The translations under genes were made by a program, and so were the position numbers. From the NCBI GenBank assembly GCA_936450465.1, contig OW388300.1:53769535-53833534 (forward strand): a stretch of 64,000 nucleotides of DNA. The letters run 5' to 3'. The notes below the pieces were generated by a model. That model did no database searches, was not told the origin of the DNA, and saw only the letters and a list, made by a program, of their open reading frames with translations. Origin of the DNA: Gibbula magus (lineage: Eukaryota; Mollusca; Gastropoda; Trochida; Trochidae). Position 1 is the first letter of the stretch, and each line of letters opens with the position of its first letter. Of the stretch, positions 20,801-31,915 are shown one piece after another.

Positions 20801-23800
20801 TTTAGGCATGGTTATCAGCTTAACTTGTAACTAAATTCTTTTGGGGTGCAAGAATGTGTGTTGAACTGTATTACAAATGTATTACATGCCTTCAAAATTA
20901 ATTTAACATTTTGACTAATGGTCTATTTTTCGATAGGCTTTTTACTAAATGTGTCATGTTTAAACTGCATAAACTGTATAAAAGTTAGAATAGAGTTCAC
21001 TCAATATATTGCAATACGTATTGCAATACAGGTTGTATGTATTGCAATATATCGCAATACGAAATTTGGTGCAATACTCAGCCCTATCATCAATTCAATT
21101 CCTGAATTCATCAACCCAGTTGATGTCACCTTGAAGTATTCATCTTGAATGCCTGGTCTCCTCTTCTGACGAAAAAGCATAAATGCGTTAGCCGGCTTTT
21201 TAGGGGCGTGAGGGTCCTTATCTTTTTCCACTTTAATTTTTTTTCCTTTTTTGGCTGAAGACGTGGAAGCGGAAGCTGCTGCTGGTTCCCCAGTCATGCC
21301 GTGAGCCTGCAGCAGGGGCTGTATAGAGGAGAGGGCTGATGGGCGAGCTTTGGAGGCCGACTCAGGGCCAGTCATTTCAGACCCTGAGCCCCCAGGGTAG
21401 GGGGGTGGGGACCGCAGCAGATTGTACAGCTGGTCCTCCTGGAGAGAAAGATACAGTGGGTGAGAGGTAATATAATAAGGGAGGCAGTATCATAGTACAG
21501 TATCCAGCAGCTGGGCTGCAGCTATTGGCATCATGTTTCATCCAGTAATTAAAACATGGCATGGTGAGATTATTGCATAGATACCATAAGTATCATATTC
21601 TCAATATCACAATTGTATTTCTTAATTCATTAAAATTTACCTTTCCCCTTTACCTTATTTCTTTTTTAAAAAGTAAATTTATTTAATATTATAATAGATG
21701 CAGCGATTAGTGATGACATACTGTAATAGATAACTATCTATCAACTGATTAAGATAAAAATAGAGCCATGGGCTCTGTAGCTCATCAGTATTTCATTGAT
21801 TTATTATCTAAGGTTGAATATCTAAGTTATCTCAAGTAATACATTGTTAACAAGTAAAATAATATGGGTTTTAGATCATGACCCACATTTGGAGTCACAG
21901 GGTCACCAATCCTACAATTAAGAATCACCTTTGACCAAAGAATCTCTACACAACATTTCACCTTTCTAGAGCTTTACATATAAACTAGAGAAGATGAAAA
22001 TAGGTTTTTGGGTCATGACCCGTGAAAATGAAAATAGGTTTTTAAACATGTGACCCCTGTGACCCCATTTGGGGTCATGGGGTCACGAAATCTACAATTT
22101 AGAATCCCCATTGGCCAAGGAGTCTGCACACAACTTTTCAGCTCTCTAGACCTTTTGGAACTGGAGAAGAAGATGAAAATAGGTTTTTAAACATGTGACC
22201 CCTGTGACCCCATTTGGGGTCATGGGGTCACGAAATCTTCAATTTAGAATCCCCATTGGCCAAGGAGTCTGCACACAACTTTTCAGCTCTCTAGACCTTT
22301 TGGAACTGGAGAAGAAGATGAAAATAGGTTTTTAAACATGTGACCCCTGTGACCCCATTTGGGGTCATGGGGTCACGAAATCTACAATTTAGAATCCCCA
22401 TTGGCCAAGGAGTCTGCACTCAACTTTTCAGCTCTCTAGACCTGTTGGAACTGGAGAAGAAGATGAAAATAGGTTTTTAAGGATGTGACCCCTGTTACCC
22501 CATTTGGGGTCATGGGGTCACGAAATCTACAATTTAGAATCCCCATTGGCCAAGGAGTCTGCACACAACTTTTCAGCTCTCTAGACCTGTTGGAACTGGA
22601 GAAGAAGATGAAAATAGGTTTTTAAACATGTGACCCCTGTGACCCCATTTGGGGTCATGGGGTCACGAAATCTACAATTTAGAATCCCCATTGGCCAAGG
22701 AGTCTGCACACAACTTTTCAGCTCCCTAGACCTGTTGGAACTGGAGAAGAAGATGAAAATAGGTTTTTAAGGATGTGACCCCTGTTACCCCATTTGGGGT
22801 CATGGGGTCACGAAATCTACAATTTAGAATCCCCATTGGCCAAGGAGTCTGCACACAACTTTTCAGCTCTCTAGACCTGTTGGAACTGGAGAAGAAGATG
22901 AAAATAGGTTTTTAAACATGTGACCCCTGTGACCCCATTTGGGGTCATGGGGTCACGAAATCTACAATTTAGAATCCCCATTGGCCAAGGAGTCTGCACA
23001 CAACTTTTCAGCTCTCTAGACCTGTTGGAACTGGAGAAGAAGATGAAAATAGGTTTTTAAGGATGTGACCCCTGTTACCCCATTTGGGGTCATGGGGTCA
23101 CGAAATCTACAATTTAGAATCCCCATGTCCAAGGAGTCTGCACATAAATTTTCAGCTCTGTGGAGTTATTGGTTCTGGAGAAGAAGTTGAAAAAGTGAAA
23201 AGTTTACGGACGGATGGACGGACGCCATGCCATAAGCCCATCGGGCCTTTCAGGCCTGATGAGCTAAAAATGCAACTACCTCAATTTTTTCCAATGCTAA
23301 GGCACATGCTCAGACAGATGAATATTTTAATACACATTAATTTATACCTATTTCTATACATGTTTATCTACTGTTGGGATATTCAGTGAACATGTCACTG
23401 ATGAAAAGAAGAGACGGTATCACACACAGAATAGAATAGAAGAGTCTTACCTCCCACATTGCCGGCGCCTGTGCTTCACGAAAATTGTCCCCATGCTCCT
23501 CTAGACGGCTCACGAGATACCTGCCAACATAGAAATCATGCATTATTACTGAAAATTGACAAAAATTGCAACGAACAAGATATCATAAAACATTTTGCTC
23601 TACCAAATGTCAAAGGAAACCAAAGTACCTCAACTACCACCTACTAGTCCTTTCATCAGCTTCTGGAAATATTTTAAACATTTATAATTATCAGTAGTCA
23701 TCGGATTACTTTCAGTGTCAATGCATTAAGCAATTCTACTTAAAATTTGTACATTAATGTGATTCCTAAAAGTCTAAACTTTCATCTTTAGATAGATTTT

Positions 23801-24589
23801 TCACATGTGAAATATTTTACGGGTATAAATTGTTTGTTGGCTCCTTACTTTACTTTAGTTTTACCCAACATCAATGAAAGGAGTATTTTCCAATATTTGG
23901 TGAGTGTTTAAGTGTTTAAAATGGGGTATAGTAGATATTACAGGTATAAAAGATGTAAAAAGACAGTTACTAACAAGTAAAAACAGAATTTCTAAATTTC
24001 ATTTCACATGATGTCCTTTTTGAGAGTAGTTTACTGACAAAAAAACTAAGCAAACGAGATAGTGAGGCAGATTAAAGACATTCTATGAAGCAGTTACAAA
24101 CAAACCTGCGTTCTCTCTTAGTTCTCTTTATCAGCTTCTTGACATGCTGTATCCTGTTTACAAGCTTTTCATTTGCCTGAAAATAACAGAAAACAAATAA
24201 AAACATCAATTTTTAGGCTTATAAATGTTTCATTTAAAAATAATAAATTACTCAAAATATCAGCATTTATCATACATCTGATTTGCTCAATAATCCTGAC
24301 ACATAATTAAATTACCTTTCATACCGACCAAACTTCTATCACTATCAGTGTTATCGTCATCTTCAAGATTATACTGACAAGTACTGAAGTAGTTCAGCGA
24401 ATTGTTCGGTTTTCGATCAGGAGCAACTGGAATCTGAAGAATGTGTTATATCTTTGGCATTTATGGGGGAATATCATATATTACCTGGTGTATTTGTTCA
24501 CATTTGTTTCTAAGAGAGAAATACTTCTTCATAAAAGTGTTTTCTTGAGCAATCGTTGCCAACTGGGCCTCCAAAGTCTCGAACGACAT
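17625..24589 (-). CDS. HMG-box protein with TFPT-like coiled coil (Nhp10/TFPT type INO80 subunit), six exons
   Basis: Exons at 24589-24485, 24176-24106, 23520-23451, 21438-21130, 20384-20301 and 17834-17625 join in frame to 282 residues. Residues 20-75 (KKYFSLRNKCEQIHQ, then ANEKLVNRIQHVKKLIKRTK and RYLVSRLEEHGDNFREAQ) closely resemble the conserved coiled coil of TFPT/INO80F. A Pro/Ser/Ala-rich linker follows, with a Lys-rich stretch (KKGKKIKVEKDK). Then comes an HMG box at about 157-233, opening DPHAPKKPANAFMLFRQKRR and ending DQYEKNMQQYEQKLMAY. Its layout matches yeast Nhp10, whose coiled coil also precedes an HMG box beginning DPNMPKRPTNAY. The product is probably a nuclear subunit of the INO80 chromatin remodeller that contacts DNA. 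The acidic C-terminus ends SADIDL. All splice sites are canonical. A simple HMGB protein is less likely because of the N-terminal half. Confidence 0.88.
18193..18340. mobile_element. Near-perfect palindromic fold-back element, intron 5
   Basis: Arms of about 73 bp meet at TTTTCACGAGTGAAAA (18260-18275). Each arm holds 'taccatgtttatctcat' and 'gaggtagaaa'. A second, partly deleted copy of the left arm starts at 18601. Confidence 0.8.
18338..18600. mobile_element. MITE-like insert with ATTTATTATATGA inverted ends
   Basis: It begins ATTTATTATATGAT and ends TCATATAATAAAT, lying directly between two copies of the fold-back arm. The interior includes two TGACGTCA/TGACGTCAA-like sites. A similar end recurs at 18808-18822. 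Intronic and non-coding. Confidence 0.55.
19166..20179. mobile_element. 1,014-bp DNA transposon derivative with GATCGCTG target duplication
   Basis: The termini GGTTACCTCCCAAAACCTCT and its inverted partner ending GGGAGGTTACC are flanked by GATCGCTG on both sides (19158-19165, 20180-20187). Inside each end the box CCAAAACTTCTACATG (with variants) is repeated. No frame longer than about 67 residues is present, so it is non-autonomous. An 8-bp duplication suggests the hAT superfamily. Confidence 0.82.
20301..20384 (-). CDS. HMG-box gene coding exon 5 (HMG-box helix 2)
   Basis: Acceptor ttgacag, donor gtactg, 28 codons: NIASHELTKRLTLEWETMEP, the conserved helix 2 with the aromatic Trp. Confidence 0.87.
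20665..21086. mobile_element. hAT-type MITE 2 (422 bp) with 8-bp target duplication, intron 4
   Basis: It starts TAAGGCTGAGCAATAATATT and ends ACTCAGCCCTA, flanked by TCATCAAT (20657-20664 and 21087-21094). The ends are related to MITE 1 and MITE 3, but the interior is built of ATTGCAATAC-type words rather than TATCGTGATAC. It sits 43 bp from the exon 4 donor. Confidence 0.88.
21130..21438 (-). CDS. HMG-box gene coding exon 4 (linker and HMG-box start)
   Basis: Acceptor tctccag, donor gtgaca after YFK. The open frame continues past the donor into a MITE, so the extra residues there are not coding. Confidence 0.88.
21755..23270 (+). mobile_element. DNA element of the GATGAGCT family containing a tandem array, intron 3
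   Basis: Left end 'aaaaatagagccatgggctc ... tagctcatcag', right end 'cgggcctttcaggcctgatgagctaaaaat'. The same two ends bound the inverted relative at 47703-48980. AAAAAT occurs at both borders and may be a target duplication. No coding frame. Confidence 0.65.
22027..23165 (+). repeat. 145-bp tandem array with 290-bp higher-order period
   Basis: The phrase GATGAAAATAGGTTTTTAA recurs at 22172, 22317, 22462, 22607, 22752, 22897 and 23042, an exact spacing of 145 bp. Units carry either AAACATGTGACCCCTGTGACC (type A) or AAGGATGTGACCCCTGTTACC (type B) in the order A A A B A B A B. Confidence 0.95.
23451..23520 (-). CDS. HMG-box gene coding exon 3
   Basis: Acceptor ttggcag, donor gtaaga. It encodes YLVSRLEEHGDNFREAQ, the most TFPT-like segment. 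Confidence 0.87.
24106..24176 (-). CDS. HMG-box gene coding exon 2
   Basis: Acceptor ttttcag, donor gtttgt, 23 codons plus two bases; basic coiled-coil core NEKLVNRIQHVKKLIKRTKR. Confidence 0.85.
24485..24589 (-). CDS. HMG-box gene coding exon 1
   Basis: 35 codons from ATG at 24589 (context acaaaATGTCG on the minus strand reads 'aaaaatg'), ending CAG before a gtaa donor. It encodes MSFETLEAQLATIAQENTFM and the start of the coiled coil. Confidence 0.85.
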
Positions 24590-27500
24590 TTTTCTATGAC
24601 TGGCTAGCTTTACTTGTCTTCATACTTGCAGGTTTCGTATCTTCAGTAAAAGTTGTTCTATTAAATGTCTACTCTGATGAGCTCTCAGTCATTGACGAAA
24701 AGAAACTTTAAATAAGGTGGATCTAATACTGATAATGAAATGGAAAATGTCCAATAATTTATTATGAGGACATTTTATACGAAACTAAACGTTTGTTGTT
24801 CATGAAACAAGTCTAGATCTAGAACTTTATTTTGGCATGTCAGACTGACAAGCTATAAAAAGCCCCATTTCAGTTCTGAAAAATATTATTTGTCTTTTTT
24901 TGTCTTTTCTTTTTTATTTATTAAAATTTCATTACGGAAATTTCCAATTTATATTTTTCTCAGCTGAGAGATACTGATGTCAGGTTAAGGATTTATATTT
25001 ATTTGAAATAAAAGTAGGCATAGATAGAACAAATTAAATCACTTCCACCTCGCAGATCTGAACTTGTGTATATAGAAACTCTATTCACTAAAAACTAAGT
25101 GACATCTGTAAATCAAAATCTTCTGGTAGAAGTTTTTGAGTAGGCTTCTGCCATGTTGGCTAGAGTAGAGCCACAGAATGTTTGGGGTTTCTTTTCATTT
25201 TGCGCCCCGCCCCCTTTTCATGTGAATAGCACCCAGTCCAACCGCTGGCTAGTTCGGCCGCTGCTTATCTTGCCCATTTCGGCCGCCGCTACATCCGAAA
25301 TGTAATTAGCCTTGTTGATATTTAACCTGTTTCGTCCGCCACTATGTCCGCTAACCATCTGTCAATAAAATTCGCCGGGTAAGTATTTTTACCATTATGC
25401 AAATGATCTACATACAACGAATAGGCCTATAAACTAGCAGGTCGTAAATATTGGTGAGACATGGATGTCACATGACCTTTATGCAAAGTATAATACAAAG
25501 TGACCAGACCAGTGACATGACCAGAATTGAAATGTATTGTTAACAAGTGTAATATTGGAATGCATTGCAGTGCATATTGATACTGTAATATAAATTTATG
25601 TTGCTTGTATTGTGAAATACATAGGCCTATCGTAAAACAAATATGTAATGAAATGTGAACATTAAAGAATTGTATCTCTGGGCTCTGACACGTCTTTTTT
25701 CAAATAGTACAAATTCGATAATTTTCAATTTTTCATTAATTATATATAGTTAGAGTTGAAATTTTTTTTATTTGATTGACAAACATGTTATATAAATTTT
25801 ACCCTACCGCTCACCGAACGAGGTCGTCTCCACCCCACACCATTTCATCGGCTAACAAAATACATGTTAGACCTATACACAGCGATGAAATACGAGGTAA
25901 AGCTGGTTAGATAATCAGGGGACTGCACCTGAAGATGAAACATGTCTAAACGTGGTACAGTTCAAGGAAAGTTTTCAGTTGAGATCTTTTAGGTATGACG
26001 TGAGATTTGTTTTATAGTTAAAGATGCATGAACAGTTTTGCATGGTATCATATTTGGTTCTAAAATGTACCAAAGTACATTAGATGCTGATTTAGGTTAT
26101 ATACTGCATGATAAAAATGGTTGACACCCCCTAATGGTTATAGGAATGAAATATGTTATATAAACAATGTAACGTGTCAGTTTCGATCAGTTTTTTGGTA
26201 AAACATGTTACTACTGGAGGTATTTTTGTGAATAGAGCATTTGCTATTTCTCCACTTGTACTTTGAAATACCAAAGAAAGATAAATATAAGAAAAATGAA
26301 ATTTATTCAAAAGAGTTCATTCCTTGTGTCTTGAGATCTTGGCATTGGTTCATTGTTACAGTGTTTGAGTGTTCTCATTCGGTTATAATACAAGATATAA
26401 AGTTGCATTTGAAAAAAATTCTGCTGAATCCAAATATACCCAAAATCTTTCATGGAGTCTCATTTGCGCACAATACATACACGGCAAGTATTTTATAGTT
26501 TACATCATGAGTTCGTGCCATTTAATTTTGAAAATACCATACTATCGAACAATATTAATGGTCCATGCATTTAATTTGCTAAAATCTATTTTCTGTTTAG
26601 GGGTGTCAACCATTTTTACCATGAGTATATCTTCTTACTCGACTTTCATATTCATCCCCAAATGCTTAATATATATTATGTATTCGTTATAAGACATATT
26701 AAACGCTTTAGAAGCAAATCTGTCTTCCTACCTACTTTATTAAAGTTTCCAAAATAACGTTTGACTTGATGGCTGCAGCAAGCCAAGGTCCATTGTCCGG
26801 TTTGCGATCATGACCACGACTTTGAATGGTTTTCGTTATATATACTGAACTGATTGACCTTAAACTGGTTATTTTCGGTTAAAGTTGATAATTCTCAATT
26901 AAATAAAAAAAATTGGACATATATGTCACCTCACCAACATGATTATGTCCCTTTAATATTTATAAACATTCCGGACATAGCAAGTTTATGTCAGGTTTAT
27001 GTTAAAGAGCCATCAAGGATGTTGATGGACATATAGGAAAATTGCCAAAAATCTATCTCCGTGAAATATATATATATACACTTAAATTTTCCCAAAATTG
27101 TTCGACCCAAAATAAGCCGAGAAATTGCACTAATTAGTAAAGGTGTTTTCCAGTCTATATATAGATCCATGCAGTCTATTATTTTCAAGCGCAAAACATC
27201 ATGGTCTAAGTCAAACACTGTATACAAAGACACGAAAGAATAACAAAGTTTATGATCAATGAAAGAAATTGAAATATATAATTTTTGCCGGTTGTTTATT
27301 TACCATTTCATTTAATTTTGTATCATGCTACAGAAATTGGAATATATTTTTTTTACCCAACTAGGTATTTGGCTTGCATTTTATAATTAATGAGACTAAA
27401 ATTTTGTCATACTTTGCTGGTCTTATCTCAATAAGAAGTACATTAAACAGGCAATAATGTGTATATTCTCAGGACATTTAGAAACATTGTTTATAAAGCT

Positions 27501-28370
27501 ATCGTCACATTCAGTAATGTGTGACAAGGGTAACTTGCAAGAGAAACACGTGCAGCACATGGGTTGTTATGGCGACTTGCGCTAGAGACGAGCCTTCACG
27601 CTTCGGAAGCGGTTGCTGTTTGTGTAGTACGTTTTACGCAATCATGGGGATTCTGTTTATATGACGTCAGATACCCTTAGCGCGCGATACTTGAAGGAGT
27701 ATTTCTCTTTGAAACCAGATTTCATTACATTGTCGTGATATGAAAATTATTTATCACATGTCATGTTGCAGATAAAAGATTTCTCTAGCGATTGACGTTA
27801 TAAGTATATTTTCAAAAAATGTTTTTATTTATTTGAAACACTAACATCCTTGATGGCTCTTTAACAGCCGCGAAAAATGCATCGCTCTTCGTGCAAACAG
27901 AAAAGCTACACGAGTATATCCCATATATCCAATATGTTTAATGTTTATGCCGAAATGGATAATGTAGGACTTACATCAAAGTAATAGCATTCATTGTTCG
28001 ATTGAAGTGGAAATGATCACAACAGTATACAGGTTTTCGAAAATGAACTACCGTATTAACTCGGCAAGCCTCGGATATTTGTAACTTTTATCAACTCGTG
28101 TTGATATATTTGATATCAGAAGACACTTGGGTGAGATTCTCTATTTATCAAAGACATTCAAAACAGCCTCTGTCCAGTGATTTTGACAGTGTTTAAAATC
28201 TGGCAACGTTTCTTATGGACATTAGTTTCTACATGTATTTGTTAATTTAAACCTAAACATGCGGCCACAGATCACTCATCCATTCTCACATACATGAAAG
28301 GGTTTCACTCCAAGTCAATGAGTCAAAAACAGCCAGCAAGTTACATTCAGCATCAGTGCTAGTCTAACAC
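24590..28370. other. AT-rich intergenic stretch
   Basis: Upstream of the HMG-box gene. Contents seen: a GC-rich patch at 25205-25380 with reiterated 'ttcggccgc/ttcgtccgcc' words, and the inverted-repeat pair at 26099-26134 and 26597-26630. Frames at 26241-27243 have no recognisable similarity. No gene supported. Confidence 0.45.
26099..26630. mobile_element. Inverted-repeat element, about 530 bp
   Basis: ATATACTGCATGATAAAAAT followed by GGTTGACACCCCCTAA at the left is mirrored by TTAGGGGTGTCAACC then ATTTTTACCATGAGTATAT at the right, about 36 bp with three differences. The interior is AT-rich and non-coding. Confidence 0.55.
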
Positions 28371-28374
28371 TCAG

Positions 28375-28378
<4 letters not shown>

Positions 28379-28425
<47 letters not shown>
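28379..28425. repeat. (AT)n microsatellite
   Basis: About 23 AT units, flanked by 'ctcagactctgat' and 'gagactttagtctgag', which are weakly complementary. Confidence 0.95.
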
Positions 28426-28426
<1 letters not shown>

Positions 28427-28499
28427 AAAAGGAGACTTTAGTCTGAGCGTATAACACTACATCAGTGCCAAAGGCATTATAAGAGTGTGATCTAACCAT

Positions 28500-29270
28500 G
28501 CTTGAGAGGGCATTCCGTTATGCAGTCAAAAGAATCCAGAATTTACCAACAAGAACCTGGACAGATATTTGTCTTGGACTACTAGGGTCATGTTCTCTAG
28601 AGACTGTGATAGACACTCGGGCACTCTATGGGCAGACACATTAACATGAAGAGACACTATCTGCCTCACCGACGACGAGTATTTCTCACCAGACTGAAGT
28701 ACTTCCGCCATGAGCTGGAGAAGTCTAAAGGCTTCATTCCTGATAGTGTGAGAATTCTCCACAAGCATGGGTTGTGCCAGTACATATGGAGTCCTACGTA
28801 CAGACAGGACAGTTCATCCATCAGATGGTATGGAAGAAAAAAGTGAAAAAGTGCGTCATTGACTGTGGGGTAGTCTAACACTTAGACTGTGTGGTTCAGA
28901 CTTGTGCTGTGGTCAAAGAGAGTCTGGGTGAAAGTGACTTGTGCCATAGGTGTGGTCTGTTTTACACAGACATCCTCACCCACACACTCCTGAACTGTGA
29001 ACACGTAACTGGACTCAGTGATGAACTGTGTTGCGAGATCATAGGTATATAGGCCGTGTTGAGTTCAGTGTGCATCTCCACAACCTTAGTGACTTGGACT
29101 TCACACTGTGTGCACATGTTATCCTGTTGGACCAACTTCGACCTGTGCACAAATGACAAGTTCATCTTTGCAGTAGTCTGTGTACAGTGTGTGTTCTGTA
29201 TGGCCAGCAGGTACTACCACAGGTCGTTTGGTGTCACATAAATATGAAATAACTGTTTTGCAGCAGCTCA
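28500..29270 (+). mobile_element. Relic of a non-LTR retrotransposon 3' region
   Basis: At about 28937-29035 the plus strand reads LCHRCGLFYTDILTHTLLNC followed by EHVTGLSDELCCEI. This resembles the CCHC-type zinc-knuckle that follows the reverse transcriptase in many LINE families (Cys-His-x-Cys-Gly, then a leucine-rich stretch, Cys, then LxDEL). The preceding frame (28628-28846) also shows an Arg-rich helical segment. Stops and frameshifts break it, so it is dead. The family is not identified. Confidence 0.45.
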
Positions 29271-29744
29271 GATCCGACACGCAAAGCACAAACGCCCCTC
29301 GACAATGAGTAATGTTGACTTGAGTAATCTGTAGTTGTTATTGTATCTTCCCTCTTATTTGCAAAGTTCTTGTACTCTTCACATTGGAGGAAATAAACAT
29401 TATATAATTTTAACTTGTTAAAATTAAAAATAAAACTATTTCAATCTCTCTTTATAAGAAGTTATGACAGGCACAAGTAACTGTGCAGAGAGGTTGCTTT
29501 ATTACGTTGTCTTCGATAATTTTTTTCAATACTGAGTCAAACTTCTTACAAATGTTATTCATCTTTATCTATATTTTGGAAACCGTATCAATCAATTGAT
29601 TTAAGTCACGCAGAAACTCGTTTTATTCCAAAAAGGTAGGGATTATGTACTAAATGCTACAACTATCCAATACCATACCTCTATATCTTCACCGTTGATT
29701 TGTTTGCTATATACGTGTATCACGTTTTGTTATTTCCTTATACA

Positions 29745-29800
29745 TTCCACCTGCATAATGAAGGAGTGAGTATATTCCGAAACGTCGTGTATTTTCACAT
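29745..29800 (+). repeat. Penelope/hammerhead-like end relic
   Basis: 'cacctgcataatgaaggagt ... attccgaaacgtcgtgt' resembles the CTGATGA - stem II - GAAAC core of a hammerhead ribozyme as found at Penelope-like element ends, with a 4-base insertion inside CTGATGA. Confidence 0.35.
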
Positions 29801-30542
29801 TAAAGGTACATCCATTGTTTTGTTGGGGGTCACATATTGCAAACGTTATAAATGGTGTTACTTTATGGAGAAGTACCGACTGTTACCGAAAACTACCATT
29901 TTGGCGTTAGTAGACTTAGCAAATTGACGATATGAAGGTAAAAGATTTCTGATCGAAAACCGGACAATGCACAGCGTGTGGCGCGCGTCGAGTCAAACGT
30001 AATTTTGGAATCTTATTTATAACCGACAAAGAGACAAAATTGAGTTAATAACGTTTAATAGGTAACATAACTACTGTGAATGTAAATGGGACGTGCAGTT
30101 TTGGTTTCTGCACATGCATAATGGTGTTACTCAATTTTAATTTGAAACTAGTAATTATGATATATTTGGCGATTAGGGATAAATATGCAAGCCGAGAGAA
30201 TTTATTTGTGTTGTAGACAGCACATGTGGTGAGTTGGAACGTATTAAAGCCAAATAAAAGTTTATGAAACACAATGGATGCACCTTTAAAGATGTTGTTC
30301 TCCAGAAAATATTCCTGTTCTAATAGCAGTTTGAACTGTATATTTAAACGTAGCATCTATCTACTATCTGAAGTCGAGGTAAAATCAAGATGTGCGTACA
30401 AATAATCGTTCAAGAACGCATAACATAAATAAATTAAAATCTTTGTTTCAAGACTTGCCGTTCAAGCCTGTTTCATTTTCAACGTTATTCGAGGTAAGGT
30501 AGAACGTACTTAAAACCACCTTGTTGTAACTGATCCTTAACT

Positions 30543-30617
30543 CACAGGCTTGGGGAAAATAAATCATGATATATACGATATAGTATATATTCAACACGTA
30601 TTTCCCCCAAGCCTGTG
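30543..30617. repeat. Short fold-back, 75 bp
   Basis: CACAGGCTTGGGGAAAATA (30543-30561) pairs with TATTTCCCCCAAGCCTGTG (30599-30617) around an AT-rich loop. Possibly a tiny MITE. Confidence 0.6.
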
Positions 30618-31589
30618 GTCTAACTTGGTTGTCCTGGCCTTGCTCTTTAACTACACATGTACAAACGCCATACCTCCGGACACGACGACTAATGACAGAA
30701 TGGTTTAAAGGGGATGAAGCACATTTTTTTCATATTTTATTTTTTCAACTTTCATATTTATAATGATAGTTTATGTCATTTATATTTACTTTAGACGGTA
30801 AAACCATGTACACTTATTTGGATATTCCGAATAGAGAAGGGTGTTCTACTATGGCATTATTTTTCAAATACACTTCATCGACTTATTTGAGCGAACAACG
30901 TGCTACTGTCCCTTTAACCCCAGTTGTCTTCCAGTTGTCTTAACTGACATTCCAACCACATTGTCATGCATCCCAAACTTTTGGACAGTCCTTCAGACAG
31001 TCGACCTACGCCTTGCCATTTTGCACTGCAGTCGAAATCAGTGTTTTATACTCTAACACTATGTGTACACGTCGAGCATACTGCATTCCATGAAATGTGT
31101 GGGTAGCATGTGTATGAGTTACGTTTTTAGTAAATGGTTGAATAATGTTTTCATAAGGTCAAATTTATTGTTTTGTCCTTCACAAGATGTACTATTTTGA
31201 AACACATTCCAAATAGAAACATGTATAGGGACAACGGCGGTTCTTCTAATGTTAGTATCTGTTGACCACTTACTCCCCATTTTCAGAGGTTTTGATATCA
31301 CGTTATTTTGCCGGGACTCTTCTTCACAGAGGGGATCGATGGACATCAATTATGAACGGGTATTTTAACTCAGTTATCATGTGACGTTGCACATGTAGTA
31401 AGGTCACGTAATTTGGCAGTTTTCTCCAAAATGTGAGAATATTCTTAATTAAATGACCAGTTAAAAATACATTTTAAATGTTTGACTGTTGATACAACGC
31501 CTATTGTATATATCCATATTCTGCTTTAATACGAGTTTTAAAAGTTATAACTTCTTTTGATCTCCAGTTTATCACCGACGGTTGAAACT

Positions 31590-31915
31590 GTTGTCCCTCT
31601 GTCTGGTGTCAGTGTCTACACCGAAACGTCGTATTCATTGTCATAAAGAACTTCACTATCCATAAATCTTGTTCTTCATGTATGCACTTTCTAAATTGCC
31701 TCTAAAGAAGTACATCACAATGCAACAACGTCATAAACACGAATGCGCTACACTGTATGGAATCGCATCATTTAAATTAGTTATATCAGTGCAGTGTTTA
31801 GGTACAGTTTTCAATTATAAGCAATAAAGAAAGGTTTTGATAAATAGAATAACTTTCGGTGGAGATGGATAACGATGACAGTATCTGAAACTAAACGTCG
31901 CATTCATTGTAATAA
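31590..31915 (+). repeat. Two further GAAACGTCG relics
   Basis: 'ggtgtcagtgtctacaccgaaacgtcgtattcattgtcataaag' at about 31597-31650 has a GGTGT/ACACC helix before GAAACGTCG. 'ctaaacgtcgcattcattgtaataaac' at about 31890-31918 is a shorter relative. Both share the trailing 'attcattgt.ataaa'. Confidence 0.4.

Noticed and set aside
21001..21129. Tail of the open frame continuing past HMG-box exon 4
   Set aside because: It runs past a good donor into a MITE; exon 5 restores the HMG box.
26241..27243. Several 60-107 codon frames in AT-rich DNA
   Set aside because: No family resemblance, strong AT bias, no coherent splice signals.
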